From an uncultured Roseburia sp. (GTDB lineage: Bacteria > Bacillota > Clostridia > Lachnospirales > Lachnospiraceae), in assembly GCA_934292805.1 (NCBI GenBank), contig CAKQXQ010000001.1, forward strand, positions 1 through 64,000: DNA of 64,000 nucleotides. The letters are read 5' to 3'. The position numbers and the translations under genes were made by a program. Shown piece after piece: positions 18,530-27,259 of the stretch. The notes beneath the pieces are model-generated. The model saw only the letters and a program-made list of their open reading frames with translations, ran no database searches and was not told the DNA's origin. Numbering within the stretch: position 1 is the stretch's first letter; every line of letters starts with the position of its first letter.

Positions 18530-18813
18530 AGATAAACAATGATCCCGCGGTACCACCCGCATTGAAAAATGATAACATTAAAATTCATTTTCCCACTCAA
18601 TGTGCGTAACGTGCACCAACGTACTGACCTACTTACATCCTGCTGCTGTGAATAAGCATACCTGCAAAATCAGACAGCATTATGGTTCAACCAGTCTGCT
18701 CCGGAGTGTTCCCATTATTTTCTCTTTCAAACAGCGCTCTCAGTCGGTGACGCTGTATTCCTGTCGACATCTGAAAATAAGAGTCTCTTTCAACGCCTTA
18801 CTGTGTTAATGTT
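18489..18813 (-). promoter_or_regulatory. T-box riboswitch leader controlling aspS-NUDIX-gatCAB
   Basis: The minus strand carries the canonical T-box sequence AATGCGGGTGGTACCGCGGG at 18544-18563, followed by a strong terminator. Upstream lies stem I: TTATTTTC (18773-18780) pairs with GAAAATAA (18715-18722). On the 3' side just below this helix is GGGAACAC, the position of the specifier loop, giving codon AAC (Asn, 18708-18710) followed by the usual A; it overlaps GAA (Glu, 18709-18711). The antiterminator bulge reads UGGU, which pairs with ACCA and wobbles with GCCA. Uncharged tRNA should stabilise the antiterminator and turn on the operon. The specifier assignment is by eye and less certain than the T-box call. 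Confidence 0.9.
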
Positions 18814-18819
18814 GTACTA

Positions 18820-18848
18820 TTTATAACACTCCAAAAAGCAAAATGCAA
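18820..18848 (-). promoter_or_regulatory. Promoter of the aspS T-box operon
   Basis: Minus strand: -35 TTGCAT (18843-18848), a 17-base spacer, and -10 TATAAA (18820-18825). Transcription would begin about 18813, just before the stem I helix of the T-box leader, which is the right place. Confidence 0.75.
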
Positions 18849-18876
18849 GAATTATTTTTATTTTTCTGTGATTTTT

Positions 18877-19377
18877 TTATTGGTATCTGTTCGTTATACC
18901 AGAAACACGCTTTATAACCATCACTGCAAGAAGTCCGATCACTGCTCCTGAAATGATGCCTGTGATCGCTAACACCGGGAAATAATAAATCAGTGTCTGT
19001 GTGTCCAGTACCCACATTGCAACCAGGATCTGCCCTGCGTTGTGTGCGATTCCACCGAGCACACTGACACCTGCTGCGGACAGCTTTTTTGTTTTTTTTG
19101 CAAAATACATAACACCGAAGCTTAACAATCCTCCTGCAAAACTATAAAGCATTGCCGCCATTGAACTAAATGTCAGCCCGGTAAGCAAAATTCTGACCAT
19201 CGAGAGACCAAATGCTTCTTTCGTCCCAAGTGTATACAGTGCAACCATAACAACCAGATTTGCCAGTCCAAGCTTGGCTCCGGGTATCCCAAGATTTAAA
19301 GGGATTAATGTTTCAATGTAAGAAAGCACAAACGCCAGTGCTACAAGCATTCCAAGAAGTGCTGTTTTTTTTGCCAT
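18877..19377 (-). CDS. Gx transporter family membrane protein (EetB-like)
   Basis: 166 residues with about five hydrophobic helices, matching the Hpre_diP_synt_I / Gx transporter family (formerly called heptaprenyl diphosphate synthase component I). A small-molecule transport role is suggested by the fold. The ATG at 19377 has GAGGAA 7 bases upstream; the longer start at 19410 does not. It is the last gene of the apbE - NusG-II - Gx operon, 11 bases or more after its neighbour. In Listeria the same three domain types occur together in the flavin-based extracellular electron transfer locus as FmnB, EetA and EetB. Confidence 0.82.
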   Translation of the reverse strand: MAKKTALLGMLVALAFVLSYIETLIPLNLGIPGAKLGLANLVVMVALYTLGTKEAFGLSMVRILLTGLTFSSMAAMLYSFAGGLLSFGVMYFAKKTKKLSAAGVSVLGGIAHNAGQILVAMWVLDTQTLIYYFPVLAITGIISGAVIGLLAVMVIKRVSGITNRYQ

Positions 19378-19421
19378 AATCGTTCCTCTTCGTAAAATCT
19401 TATCTTCCATTCCCTGATCTT

Positions 19422-19820
19422 TTAATGTACCAGAATATCAATCCCTGCATCTTCGCCATTTTCAATCGTTATAACCACTTTGTCCGGGAGGCATACGATG
19501 GTCTCTTTGTTTTGATGGATCCTGCTGTGATTCACGCAGATCTGATCCGGACAGGAAGCCTTTGTCATACTCACATAACCATCACGGATTTCAAAGGAAT
19601 TATAAGAACCATCCTCAAACCGGATCGTTTCTGTCGTATCTCCTGAAAGAGGATACCGTCCATATTCTTCCCCATCTACCGTTACCACCGCAACTGCATT
19701 TTTTGTATGTTTCTTCTGATAAACATGTATGCCGGCATATGCCATTACTGCTGCGATCAAAAGAACTGCGATCAGTATGATGTCATTTTTTCTGATTTTT
19801 AATTCCTGTTTTTCTGTCAA
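19422..19820 (-). CDS. NusG domain II-containing membrane-anchored protein (EetA-like)
   Basis: 132 residues: an N-terminal membrane anchor (about 14-33) and an extracytoplasmic beta domain of the NusG_II family (PF07009), with the family hallmark SCPDQICVNHSRI (residues 88-100) containing two conserved Cys. It lies 12 bases after apbE and just before the Gx transporter gene. In the listerial electron-transfer locus the equivalent protein is EetA. A direct role in electron transfer is inferred from that gene pairing and not from any cofactor motif here. Confidence 0.82.
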   Translation of the reverse strand: MTEKQELKIRKNDIILIAVLLIAAVMAYAGIHVYQKKHTKNAVAVVTVDGEEYGRYPLSGDTTETIRFEDGSYNSFEIRDGYVSMTKASCPDQICVNHSRIHQNKETIVCLPDKVVITIENGEDAGIDILVH

Positions 19821-19832
19821 AATAGTGCTCCT

Positions 19833-20888
19833 TTATTCTGTGTACTGCTCAAATCCTTTCGAATACTCCATGCTTCCATCAGGAAGGATCCACATTGCTT
19901 CTACATTATCCAGTCCGTTTACAAACTCCATTCCATCTTCCAGTGTCATATTAAACACAGCTGTGGAATAGGCATCCGCAATACCGGAATCCTGTGTGAT
20001 GATCGTAACCGAAGAAAACTTATCTGCTGGCATCAGTGTATCTGGATCAATAATATGGCAATACCTTTTTCCATCCACCGTATAGTATCTCTGATAATTG
20101 CCGCTTGTCACAACACTGGCATCCTTTACGCTTACTTTCTTCACATATGCCTGTGCTGCATCTGTATCCGGATTCTGGATTCCGACATTCCAGGATGTTC
20201 CATCCGGATGTCCTCCGATTGCACAGATATTTCCGCCTACACTAAAAAGCATAGATGAAATCCCAAGCTCTTCTCTTGCATATTCGGCTGTCTTTTCCAC
20301 CGCATATCCTTTTCCGATACTTCCGACATCCAGAGTCATATCCGGATCCGTAAGAAAAACGGTACCATCCTCCTCATCGATCACAATCCCACTGATGTCT
20401 GTATGCTCTGCAGCTGCTTCTAACTCTGACATCTCCGGCAGCCTTGCACGCTTTGGATCTTCTGTGCCTTCCTCTCTGTAATCGTGCCAGATAGAAAGCA
20501 CACTTCCGAGTGCAACATTCATCTTGCCATCTGTCTTCTCTTCCATTGAAACTGCCAGTTTTAAAAGATGAATGATCTCAGGATCTACTTTCACAGGACA
20601 GACTCCGGCATGATCATTGATCGTTTTCATATTATTCATATTATCATATTCATGATAAATATCATATAACTCGTTATAATACTGCAGCTTTTCCCTGATT
20701 TTACCAATCTCTTCTGTAAATTCCTTCTCTGATGACGCATATCCGATAATCTGTGTCTGCGTGTCAAATACATCAAAAAAAGACGCTTCATATTGTTCCT
20801 GGTCTTTTCCGGTATGATGCCTGTACGCAATAATAAAAATAAAAGCAAGCAACAGCAGAATTGCTGCCAGCTGTTTTCTCTTCTCCAT
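19833..20888 (-). CDS. apbE: ApbE family FAD:protein FMN transferase
   Basis: 351 residues: signal anchor (about 7-22, no lipobox Cys), then the ApbE domain. Visible features are DVFDTQTQI, the KGYAVEKTAEYA segment (flavin/metal-binding region), SVGGNICAIG and DTLMPADKFSSVTII. ApbE attaches FMN to Ser/Thr of flavin-binding proteins such as RNF/NQR subunits or extracellular flavoproteins. First gene of a three-gene operon with NusG-II and Gx-transporter proteins. No target FMN-binding protein is encoded in this window, so the acceptor must lie elsewhere. Confidence 0.92.
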   Translation of the reverse strand: MEKRKQLAAILLLLAFIFIIAYRHHTGKDQEQYEASFFDVFDTQTQIIGYASSEKEFTEEIGKIREKLQYYNELYDIYHEYDNMNNMKTINDHAGVCPVKVDPEIIHLLKLAVSMEEKTDGKMNVALGSVLSIWHDYREEGTEDPKRARLPEMSELEAAAEHTDISGIVIDEEDGTVFLTDPDMTLDVGSIGKGYAVEKTAEYAREELGISSMLFSVGGNICAIGGHPDGTSWNVGIQNPDTDAAQAYVKKVSVKDASVVTSGNYQRYYTVDGKRYCHIIDPDTLMPADKFSSVTIITQDSGIADAYSTAVFNMTLEDGMEFVNGLDNVEAMWILPDGSMEYSKGFEQYTE

Positions 20889-20960
20889 CTCAGGTTTTTC
20901 TTCCTTCCATCTTTTTCCAAAAATTCAGAAAGGAGAGGCATCCTACCCCTCCTTTTGATC

Positions 20961-21137
20961 TTATTTCTTCTCGTAAATTCCAAATTCATTCAGAATCAGA
21001 ACATCTCCTACTTCCAGTTCCAGTGGAAGCTTGTACTTCTTGACATCAAATGTGCCATCCTTGCCGGATAATGTCACAGATGTCTCTTTAAATTCCTCTA
21101 CTATGTATTGGATCTTTTCTTTCTTCTTTCTAAACAT
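20961..21137 (-). CDS. Small DUF3006-like protein
   Basis: A 58-residue frame (MFRKKKEKIQYIVEEFKETS... to ...NEFGIYEKK). The pattern YIVEEF, a short strand pair, then LPLELEVGDVLIL resembles the DUF3006 family of small beta proteins, which have no known function. It ends 72 bases before apbE on the same strand and may be the first gene of that transcript. No strong Shine-Dalgarno motif is visible. The frame is intact and the composition is protein-like, which supports a real gene. Confidence 0.65.
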   Translation of the reverse strand: MFRKKKEKIQYIVEEFKETSVTLSGKDGTFDVKKYKLPLELEVGDVLILNEFGIYEKK

Positions 21138-21273
21138 CAATAACGCCCGATTTCCTATTCATAAACTAAAGCTAATTATAACAATCAAAGACCATTCTTG
21201 CAAGTGATTTCTTGTGCCCATTCCTATCTTTGTGGTATGGCTTCTTTTAAGCCAGGTATTTATCTACTTCTTT

Positions 21274-21723
21274 TTATTTTCTGCTCCGGAAAATCCTTAT
21301 GATCTTCCCTTCATAATAAACTGCTACGATCACGATCAGGGCTACTGCGACCAGACTATAGGCTCCATCCACCCGGTATCCAAGAGCATCACAGATGCTC
21401 GAAAACAACAGTGCCAGTACACAGATGAGTTTGATCACGGAGACCATCCGTACTGTATATTTCCGGATCACCCCGGTGCACACTTCACGCTTTAAACCAT
21501 TCACATGCTCCGGATAGATCAGCATCATTGTAAGCCCTGCATACACTAGCAGCATAACAAGCACATTCATGATCACACGCATTGCCACAGCTCCATAGAC
21601 AATCCCATAATAAACCTGTAATCCTATATAAAAAAGTCCTGCCACCGCAGATACAATTTCCATTATCACTACTTCCATTGAAAAACGATTTTTCCCCATC
21701 CAGTCAGCCATCCTTTCCATCAT
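21274..21723 (-). CDS. Four-helix membrane protein of unknown function
   Basis: 149 residues with four predicted membrane helices (about 17-40, 44-69, 94-112 and 120-138) and a basic C-terminal tail (KIIRIFRSRK). No family recognised. The first ATG overlaps its AGGGG; Met5 or Met9 may be the actual start. It lies upstream of the DUF3006-like gene on the same strand, with an intergenic gap of about 135 bases. Confidence 0.6.
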   Translation of the reverse strand: MMERMADWMGKNRFSMEVVIMEIVSAVAGLFYIGLQVYYGIVYGAVAMRVIMNVLVMLLVYAGLTMMLIYPEHVNGLKREVCTGVIRKYTVRMVSVIKLICVLALLFSSICDALGYRVDGAYSLVAVALIVIVAVYYEGKIIRIFRSRK

Positions 21724-21822
21724 CCCCTATAGGATACTCTATTTCTTCTCTTTTTTAAAGAATTTTTGGATAATTTCAGAAAATGTATACATGTATTATT
21801 TTAAAAACCACCGTGGGAATCC

Positions 21823-21850
21823 TTGAAAATCATTTACTCTGTGCTATAAT
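21823..21850 (+). promoter_or_regulatory. Promoter of asnA
   Basis: -35 TTGAAA (21823-21828), a 16-base spacer, and an extended -10 TGCTATAAT with TATAAT at 21845-21850. It lies 47 bases before the asnA start codon, which has AAAAGGAG as ribosome binding site. Confidence 0.8.
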
Positions 21851-21896
21851 TGACTAATGTTATTCTTTGTACTAAGAAAAGGAGATTATTTTACTA

Positions 21897-22907
21897 ATGG
21901 ATACATTGATTATTCCAAAAGATTATCATTCAGAATTAAATTTACACGATACGCAGATTGCGATTAAGACGGTAAAAGATTTTTTCCAGAATCTTCTCTC
22001 CCAGAGGCTGAGCCTTGCCCGTGTATCTGCACCTTTGTTCGTTGCCCCGGAATCCGGATTAAACGATAACTTAAACGGTGTGGAACGTCCTGTCACTTTC
22101 GATATTAAGGAGCAGGCAGGCAGAGAAGCTGAGATCGTACAGTCTCTTGCAAAATGGAAGCGTTATGCATTAAAGAAATATGGTTTTACTTATGGTGAGG
22201 GTCTTTATACGGATATGAACGCGATCCGTCGTGATGAGACAGCCGACAATATCCACTCTATTTTCGTTGATCAGTGGGATTGGGAGAAGATCATCCACAA
22301 GGATGAACGTACACTTGCCACTTTGATGAATACCGTGAAAACTGTTTATAAATGCATCCGTAAGACAGAGAAATACATGGCGATCCAGTATGATTATATC
22401 GAAGAGATCCTTCCTCATGATATTTTCTTTGTAACAACTCAGGAATTAGCAGATATGTTCCCGGATAATACTCCAAAGGAACGTGAATATTATATTGCAA
22501 AAGCAAAAGGTGCTGTCTGCATTATGCAGATCGGTGATGTTCTTGAGAATGGTGAACCTCATGACGGCCGTGCTCCTGACTATGATGACTGGAGTTTAAA
22601 CGCTGATATTATCGTTTACTATCCGGTTCTTGACATTGCTTTGGAATTATCCTCCATGGGTATCCGTGTTGATAAAAAAGCTTTGCTTTCCCAGTTAAAG
22701 AAGGCCGGATGTGAAGACAGAAAAGAACTTCCTTTCCAGAAAGCAATTATTAACGAAGAACTTCCTTACACGATCGGTGGCGGTATCGGTCAGTCCCGTA
22801 TCTGTATGTTCTTCCTTCGCAAAGCACATATCGGAGAAGTCCAGTCTTCCTTATGGCCAGAGGATATGACTGCTGCCTGTGAAGAAAATGGAATCCGCTT
22901 ACTGTAA
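21897..22907 (+). CDS. asnA: Aspartate-ammonia ligase (asparagine synthetase A)
   Basis: 336 residues, the normal length. AsnA shares the class II synthetase fold: SPLF-like motif APLFVAPESGLNDNLNGVER (45-64), the catalytic segment SIFVDQWDWEKII, and the motif-3-like GGGIGQSRICMFFL near the C-terminus. It makes asparagine from aspartate, ammonia and ATP. It has its own promoter and an intrinsic terminator and is monocistronic. With asnS and the aspS-gatCAB operon in the same window, it completes the free-asparagine route. Confidence 0.97.
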   Translation: MDTLIIPKDYHSELNLHDTQIAIKTVKDFFQNLLSQRLSLARVSAPLFVAPESGLNDNLNGVERPVTFDIKEQAGREAEIVQSLAKWKRYALKKYGFTYGEGLYTDMNAIRRDETADNIHSIFVDQWDWEKIIHKDERTLATLMNTVKTVYKCIRKTEKYMAIQYDYIEEILPHDIFFVTTQELADMFPDNTPKEREYYIAKAKGAVCIMQIGDVLENGEPHDGRAPDYDDWSLNADIIVYYPVLDIALELSSMGIRVDKKALLSQLKKAGCEDRKELPFQKAIINEELPYTIGGGIGQSRICMFFLRKAHIGEVQSSLWPEDMTAACEENGIRLL

Positions 22908-22916
22908 AACTATTAC

Positions 22917-22979
22917 GATCAGGGTGTCAGGCGTCCTGCACTTAATCTTATACCAGCAGATCTTTTGACACCTGAATTC
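22917..22979. repeat. Dispersed palindromic repeat, copy B
   Basis: 63-bp element GATCAGGGTGTC...AGATCTTTTGACACCTGAATTC, about ten bases after the asnA stop. The right arm is intact while the left is degenerate. It is flanked by TATTAC (22911-22916) and TACTAC (22980-22985), a possible 6-bp target duplication with one mismatch. Confidence 0.75.
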
Positions 22980-22990
22980 TACTACATAAA

Positions 22991-23036
22991 AAGGCTGCCA
23001 CTACACATTTCAAACGGTGTAGTGGCAACCTTTTTT
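22991..23036. terminator. Intrinsic terminator of asnA
   Basis: Hairpin GGCTGCCACTACAC / GTGTAGTGGCAACC with a nine-base loop, followed by TTTTTT on the plus strand and five T on the minus strand. It can serve both asnA and the convergent secDF-DUF1294 transcript. Confidence 0.88.
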
Positions 23037-23073
23037 ATTTGTCTTCAGATATCAAAATTAATTGCTCCATTTA

Positions 23074-23331
23074 TCATCTTAGCAGACAATATCCTGCAAT
23101 CCCTGCCTGTATAAAAAAGATAAGCGGCATTCCGATCACAAAATACCAGTGTTTTGTTTTATGATGGAACAAATACATTCCTGCCCATGTTCCAAGACTG
23201 CCACCAAGGACACTTACCAGAAACAGAACTTTTTCCGGTATCCTCCATGCGTGGCGTCTTGCTCTGTTCTTATCGGCTGCCATCACAAACAGCCCGATCA
23301 GATTCATTACTATGAAATAATAAGCTGTCAT
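23074..23331 (-). CDS. DUF1294 family membrane protein
   Basis: 85 residues beginning MTAYYFIVMNLIG, with about three membrane segments and the family signature DKNRARRHAWRIPEKVLF followed by GGSLGTWAGMYLFHHKTKH. DUF1294 proteins are small membrane proteins of unknown function. A longer frame to 23382 would overlap secDF by 49 bases; the ATG at 23331, 2 bases after the secDF stop, is preferred. Last gene of the scfA-scfB-secDF transcript. Confidence 0.85.
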   Translation of the reverse strand: MTAYYFIVMNLIGLFVMAADKNRARRHAWRIPEKVLFLVSVLGGSLGTWAGMYLFHHKTKHWYFVIGMPLIFFIQAGIAGYCLLR

Positions 23332-23333
23332 AT

Positions 23334-25493
23334 TTATCTGGCCGCTTTGTTCTTTCCAAGATGAAGCTTCATTACATACCACAGCTCTGTTGCGATACAG
23401 ATGGAAGAATATGCACCGCAGACAAGACCTGCCATCAGTGGCAGAGCGAACTCACGGATGCTGGAAACTCCAAGGATGTAAAGCATTACAACCATGATAA
23501 ATGTTGTGATAGAAGTATTGATACTTCTTGATAATGTCTGTGTTAAGCTTCGGTTTGCAACTTCTTTTAAGTCCTCAGCCTTAAGCTTTCCAACCTTACC
23601 TGCAAGGTTCTCACGGATACGGTCAAAGATAACGATCGTGTCGTTGACAGAGTAACCAATGATCGTAAGCATACATGCAATAAATGTATTTCCTACGGAG
23701 ATACGGAGTACTGCATATACCGTAAGCACAACTAATACGTCATGTACAAGTGCAAGGATCGCACTTGTTGCAAAACGGATATCTTTGAAACGGAACCAGA
23801 TGTAAAGCAGCATAAAGATACATGCAACGATAACTGCCTTGATCGCATCGGTACGCATCTCGCCACTGATCGTGGAACTGATACTCTGTGATGTGATCGT
23901 AGACTCATCTACTCCAAGATCATTTACCATTGTATCCTGCATAGCCTGACGCTCATCAAGATCTAATGTACGTGTCTTAATTGTGATCTGTGTTGTTCCT
24001 TCAACTTTTGTTGCCTGAACATCTGCATCGCCTGTGATCTTCTCAATATAAGGGATCACATCACTCTCGATCTCTTCGATCGTCATGTCTTTGCCAAAAT
24101 CAGCAGTTGTGGATGTACCACCCATGAAGTCAAGACCAAAGTTCAATGTTCTTCCTTCAGATGCCTTGTGGATACCCATGCTGATCAGTCCTGCTGCGAT
24201 CAGAATACCGGAAATTGCAAAGAAGACTGCTTTCTTTCCGATAAAGTTAATACTCTTTCTCTCTTTTGCACGACCGTAGAACTTCTCATCCTTCAGTCCC
24301 AGTGCATAGAAAGCATACAGAATATATCTTGTAACAAACATCGCAGTGAACATGGAAAGGATAATACCGATCATTAATGTATAAGCAAATCCCTTCACTG
24401 TACCGGAACCTAATGACATAAGTACGATAGCTGCGATAAGTGTTGTGATATTACCGTCTAAAATGGCAGACATTGCTTTCTGAAAGCCTTCTTTCATAGA
24501 TGTCTGAACGGATTTACCGGCTGCGATCTCCTCACGGATACGGGAGAATACGATAACGTTCGCATCTACTGCCATACCGATACCAAGGATGATACCTGCA
24601 ATACCAGGTAATGTAAGTGTGATCTCAAATAAGTATAATGTAGCGATCACTAATGTTGTATAAATTGCAAGTGCAAGTGATGCAGCAACACCAGGAACTG
24701 CATACATTACGATCATAAATAACATAACGATCACAAGACCGATCGCACCTGCCTTTAAGCTGGATGCAATTGCCTGGCTTCCAAGCTGTGCCCCTACTAC
24801 AGAAGACTCCAGCTCTGTAAGCTGCAGGGAAAGAGAACCGATACGGATCTGTGTTGCAAGATTTTCTGCTTCTTCAAAAGTAGACATTCCTGTGATCTGT
24901 GCCTCACCACCTGTGATCGCACTCTGAACCTCCGGATAGCTGATCGTCTCACCATCGTATACGATTGGAAGTCTGTTACCAATATTTTCACTTGTTACTT
25001 CACCAAATACCTTTGCGCCTTCATCTGTTAATTTCAAAGATACAATGTACTGCTTGTTTCCATATCTGTCTGTCGTTGTTGCTCCCTGAGCATCTTCTAC
25101 CATATCACCAGTCATGAAAACAGTTCCGTCTGGTTTCTGGAACTCTAAGGAACCAGGATTTCCAAGTTCTTCCAGAATCTTGTTCGCATCCTGTACACCA
25201 GGGATCTCAACAGTGATCCTGTCATCACCAACCTGGTATGCAGTAGCTTCTGTACTGTAGCTCTCTACACGCTTCTGAAGCTTGTAGATCGTATCACTCA
25301 TATCTTCTGCGCTTGGATTCTCATCTACTACCTGATATGTAATAGATACACCACCGGATAAATCAAGTCCGAGAGGGATTGACATGTCTTTTCCTACTCC
25401 GGTAGATGAAAGAATAATTGATGCATAATAGCCAAGTCCCACTAATGCAGCGAGAAAGAAAGCTAATATGACGGCTGCTTTACTCTTTTTCAT
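23334..25493 (-). CDS. secDF: Fused protein-export membrane protein SecDF
   Basis: 719 residues: SecD half (about 1-400) with first helix, large extracytoplasmic P1 domain and five more helices, then SecF half (about 415-719) with its own conserved motifs (GLDFMGGTSTTADF, MLTIIGYSVNDTIVIFDRIR). It uses the proton gradient to help SecYEG release and pull translocated proteins. In clostridia the fused gene commonly follows the SCIFF maturase gene, as here, 16 bases after scfB. Confidence 0.95.
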   Translation of the reverse strand: MKKSKAAVILAFFLAALVGLGYYASIILSSTGVGKDMSIPLGLDLSGGVSITYQVVDENPSAEDMSDTIYKLQKRVESYSTEATAYQVGDDRITVEIPGVQDANKILEELGNPGSLEFQKPDGTVFMTGDMVEDAQGATTTDRYGNKQYIVSLKLTDEGAKVFGEVTSENIGNRLPIVYDGETISYPEVQSAITGGEAQITGMSTFEEAENLATQIRIGSLSLQLTELESSVVGAQLGSQAIASSLKAGAIGLVIVMLFMIVMYAVPGVAASLALAIYTTLVIATLYLFEITLTLPGIAGIILGIGMAVDANVIVFSRIREEIAAGKSVQTSMKEGFQKAMSAILDGNITTLIAAIVLMSLGSGTVKGFAYTLMIGIILSMFTAMFVTRYILYAFYALGLKDEKFYGRAKERKSINFIGKKAVFFAISGILIAAGLISMGIHKASEGRTLNFGLDFMGGTSTTADFGKDMTIEEIESDVIPYIEKITGDADVQATKVEGTTQITIKTRTLDLDERQAMQDTMVNDLGVDESTITSQSISSTISGEMRTDAIKAVIVACIFMLLYIWFRFKDIRFATSAILALVHDVLVVLTVYAVLRISVGNTFIACMLTIIGYSVNDTIVIFDRIRENLAGKVGKLKAEDLKEVANRSLTQTLSRSINTSITTFIMVVMLYILGVSSIREFALPLMAGLVCGAYSSICIATELWYVMKLHLGKNKAAR

Positions 25494-25509
25494 TGTTTTT
25501 ACCTTCCTG

Positions 25510-26886
25510 TTATTCGTTGTCAGCTTCTGCTGCCTTGATCATGATCGCACATTCAACACGCTTCTTCTGGAGTGCACATCCGATATCATAAGCGTTGTGA
25601 ATATCACCGTGGAAATTATAGGAATTTGCTGCACATCCTCCGCTGCAATAGAACTTTGCAAAGCAGTTGCGGCATTTTTCCTTGGCATATACGTTACAGC
25701 ATTTGAACTCATCACAGATATCCTGACGTTTGATTCCCTCGTCAACATTACCAAGTAAGAAATCTTCATTACCAACAAACTGATGGCATGGATAAAGATC
25801 TCCCCAAGGAGTCACTGCCAGATATTCTGTTCCTGAACCACATCCTGAAAGACGCTTAGCCACACAAGGTCCACCTTCAAGATCTATCATAAAATGGAAG
25901 AAATTGAAATCATCTCCATCTTTATGTCTTCTTACCATCTCTGCAGCAAGCTTATCGTACTCATCATACAACTGCGGAAGGTCTTCTTCACGGATCGCAT
26001 AATCGTCGGTCGGCTGTGCAACAACCGGTTCAACAGAGATCTGCTTGAATCCCAGATCAGCCAGATGTAATACATCCTGCGAGAAATCAAGATTATTGTG
26101 AGTGAAAGTTCCTCTTACATAATACTTGTCCTGATTACGGCTCTCTGCAAATTTCTGGAACTTCGGAACGATCAGATCATAGCTTCCTGCTCCTTTGCGG
26201 AACGGTCTCATACGATCATGAACTTCCTTACGTCCATCGATACTTAATACAACATTTGCCATTTCTTTGTTGGCAAATTCCATAATCTCATCATTTAAAA
26301 GAACTCCGTTTGTTGTAAGTGTAAAACGGAAATTCTTATCGTGGAGCTTCTCCTGTTCTCTTCCGTAAGCTACCAGATCTTTTACAACCTGCCAGTTCAT
26401 CAGAGGCTCTCCTCCGAAGAAATCCACTTCTAAGTTTCTTCTGTTTCCTGAATTTGCGATCAGGAAATCAAGTGCTTTCTTTCCTGTCTCAAATGACATT
26501 AATGCTCTTCTTCCATGATACTCGCCCTCCTCTGCAAAGCAGTAACGACAGGCAAGATTACAATCATGTGCAATGTGCAGGCAAAGTGCTTTTACAACAG
26601 TCGGACGCTTTTTGAAATCCATTATATAGTTTTCATAAATATCCTTTGTAAAAAGCTCTTCTGCTTTTATTAATTCTAAAACCTCTTCGATTGCTTCCTC
26701 TACTTCTGTTTTGCCATACTTGTCAGCGAGTGCTGCAACGATTTCCTCTGTTGACGTATCCTCCGGGTTTTCGCGTGCTGCATACATTTCTATGACATCG
26801 TATGTAACATCGTCTACCACATGGATTGCTCCACTGTTAACGTCCAGAACAATATCATAGCCGTTGTTCTTATACTGATGAACCAC
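25510..26886 (-). CDS. scfB: SCIFF radical SAM maturase
   Basis: 458 residues. N-terminal peptide-recognition (RRE-like) region, the radical SAM motif CNLACRYC (Cys109, 113, 116), then a SPASM C-terminal domain with the auxiliary cluster cysteines (CGSGTEYLAVTPWGDLYPCH, CKNVYAKEKC-type spacing, CRNCFAKFYCSGGC). It forms thioether links from Cys to Thr in the six-cysteine SCIFF peptide encoded just upstream. Cotranscribed with scfA and secDF. This family is typical of Clostridia. Confidence 0.96.
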   Translation of the reverse strand: MVHQYKNNGYDIVLDVNSGAIHVVDDVTYDVIEMYAARENPEDTSTEEIVAALADKYGKTEVEEAIEEVLELIKAEELFTKDIYENYIMDFKKRPTVVKALCLHIAHDCNLACRYCFAEEGEYHGRRALMSFETGKKALDFLIANSGNRRNLEVDFFGGEPLMNWQVVKDLVAYGREQEKLHDKNFRFTLTTNGVLLNDEIMEFANKEMANVVLSIDGRKEVHDRMRPFRKGAGSYDLIVPKFQKFAESRNQDKYYVRGTFTHNNLDFSQDVLHLADLGFKQISVEPVVAQPTDDYAIREEDLPQLYDEYDKLAAEMVRRHKDGDDFNFFHFMIDLEGGPCVAKRLSGCGSGTEYLAVTPWGDLYPCHQFVGNEDFLLGNVDEGIKRQDICDEFKCCNVYAKEKCRNCFAKFYCSGGCAANSYNFHGDIHNAYDIGCALQKKRVECAIMIKAAEADNE

Positions 26887-27056
26887 TATAATATTTCCTC
26901 TCTTTCTAAAAATGTTAAACTGCTGCCCTTCTTAACCATCCGGCAACAATAATATTTGCACAAATTCAGTGTTTTTCTCTCATTGTGCCAAATTATCTAT
27001 GAATCTTCTTAATTATGTGTCTATTTTATAAAATTTTCATAGTATCCATAAAACGT

Positions 27057-27091
27057 ACAAATGACCGCACGCTGCGCGAACGGTCGTTTGT
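27057..27091 (-). terminator. Hairpin between scfA and scfB (probable attenuator)
   Basis: Arms ACAAATGACCG (27057-27067) and CGGTCGTTTGT (27081-27091), with a GC-rich 13-base loop and only a weak U tract (TTTT a few bases beyond). It lies in the 170-base gap between scfA and the scfB start. It may act as a partial terminator or stabiliser, so that far more scfA peptide RNA is made than maturase RNA. Confidence 0.55.
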
Positions 27092-27118
27092 CTGTCTTAC
27101 TATTCTGTTTTCAAAAAC

Positions 27119-27259
27119 TTATTTGTTCTCGCAAGTCTGGTTTCCTACTGTACAGGATGTCTTACATGCAGACTGGCAGGATGTCTGGCACTCACCGCAT
27201 CCACCTTTTTTGATTGTGTTCTGTAATTTTCTGGTATTTAATGTTTTAACGTGTTTCAT
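27119..27259 (-). CDS. scfA: SCIFF six-cysteine ribosomal peptide precursor
   Basis: 46 residues starting MKHVKTLNTRKLQNTIKKGG, then Cys21, 24, 28, 32, 36 and 43 (six cysteines, as the name 'six cysteines in forty-five residues' requires), with TSC and SC patterns. The ATG at 27259 follows AAGGAG with 8 bases spacing. A longer in-frame start at 27322 lacks a ribosome binding site and would add residues not seen in the family. Substrate of the adjacent radical SAM enzyme. The biological role of the peptide is unknown. Confidence 0.96.
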   Translation of the reverse strand: MKHVKTLNTRKLQNTIKKGGCGECQTSCQSACKTSCTVGNQTCENK

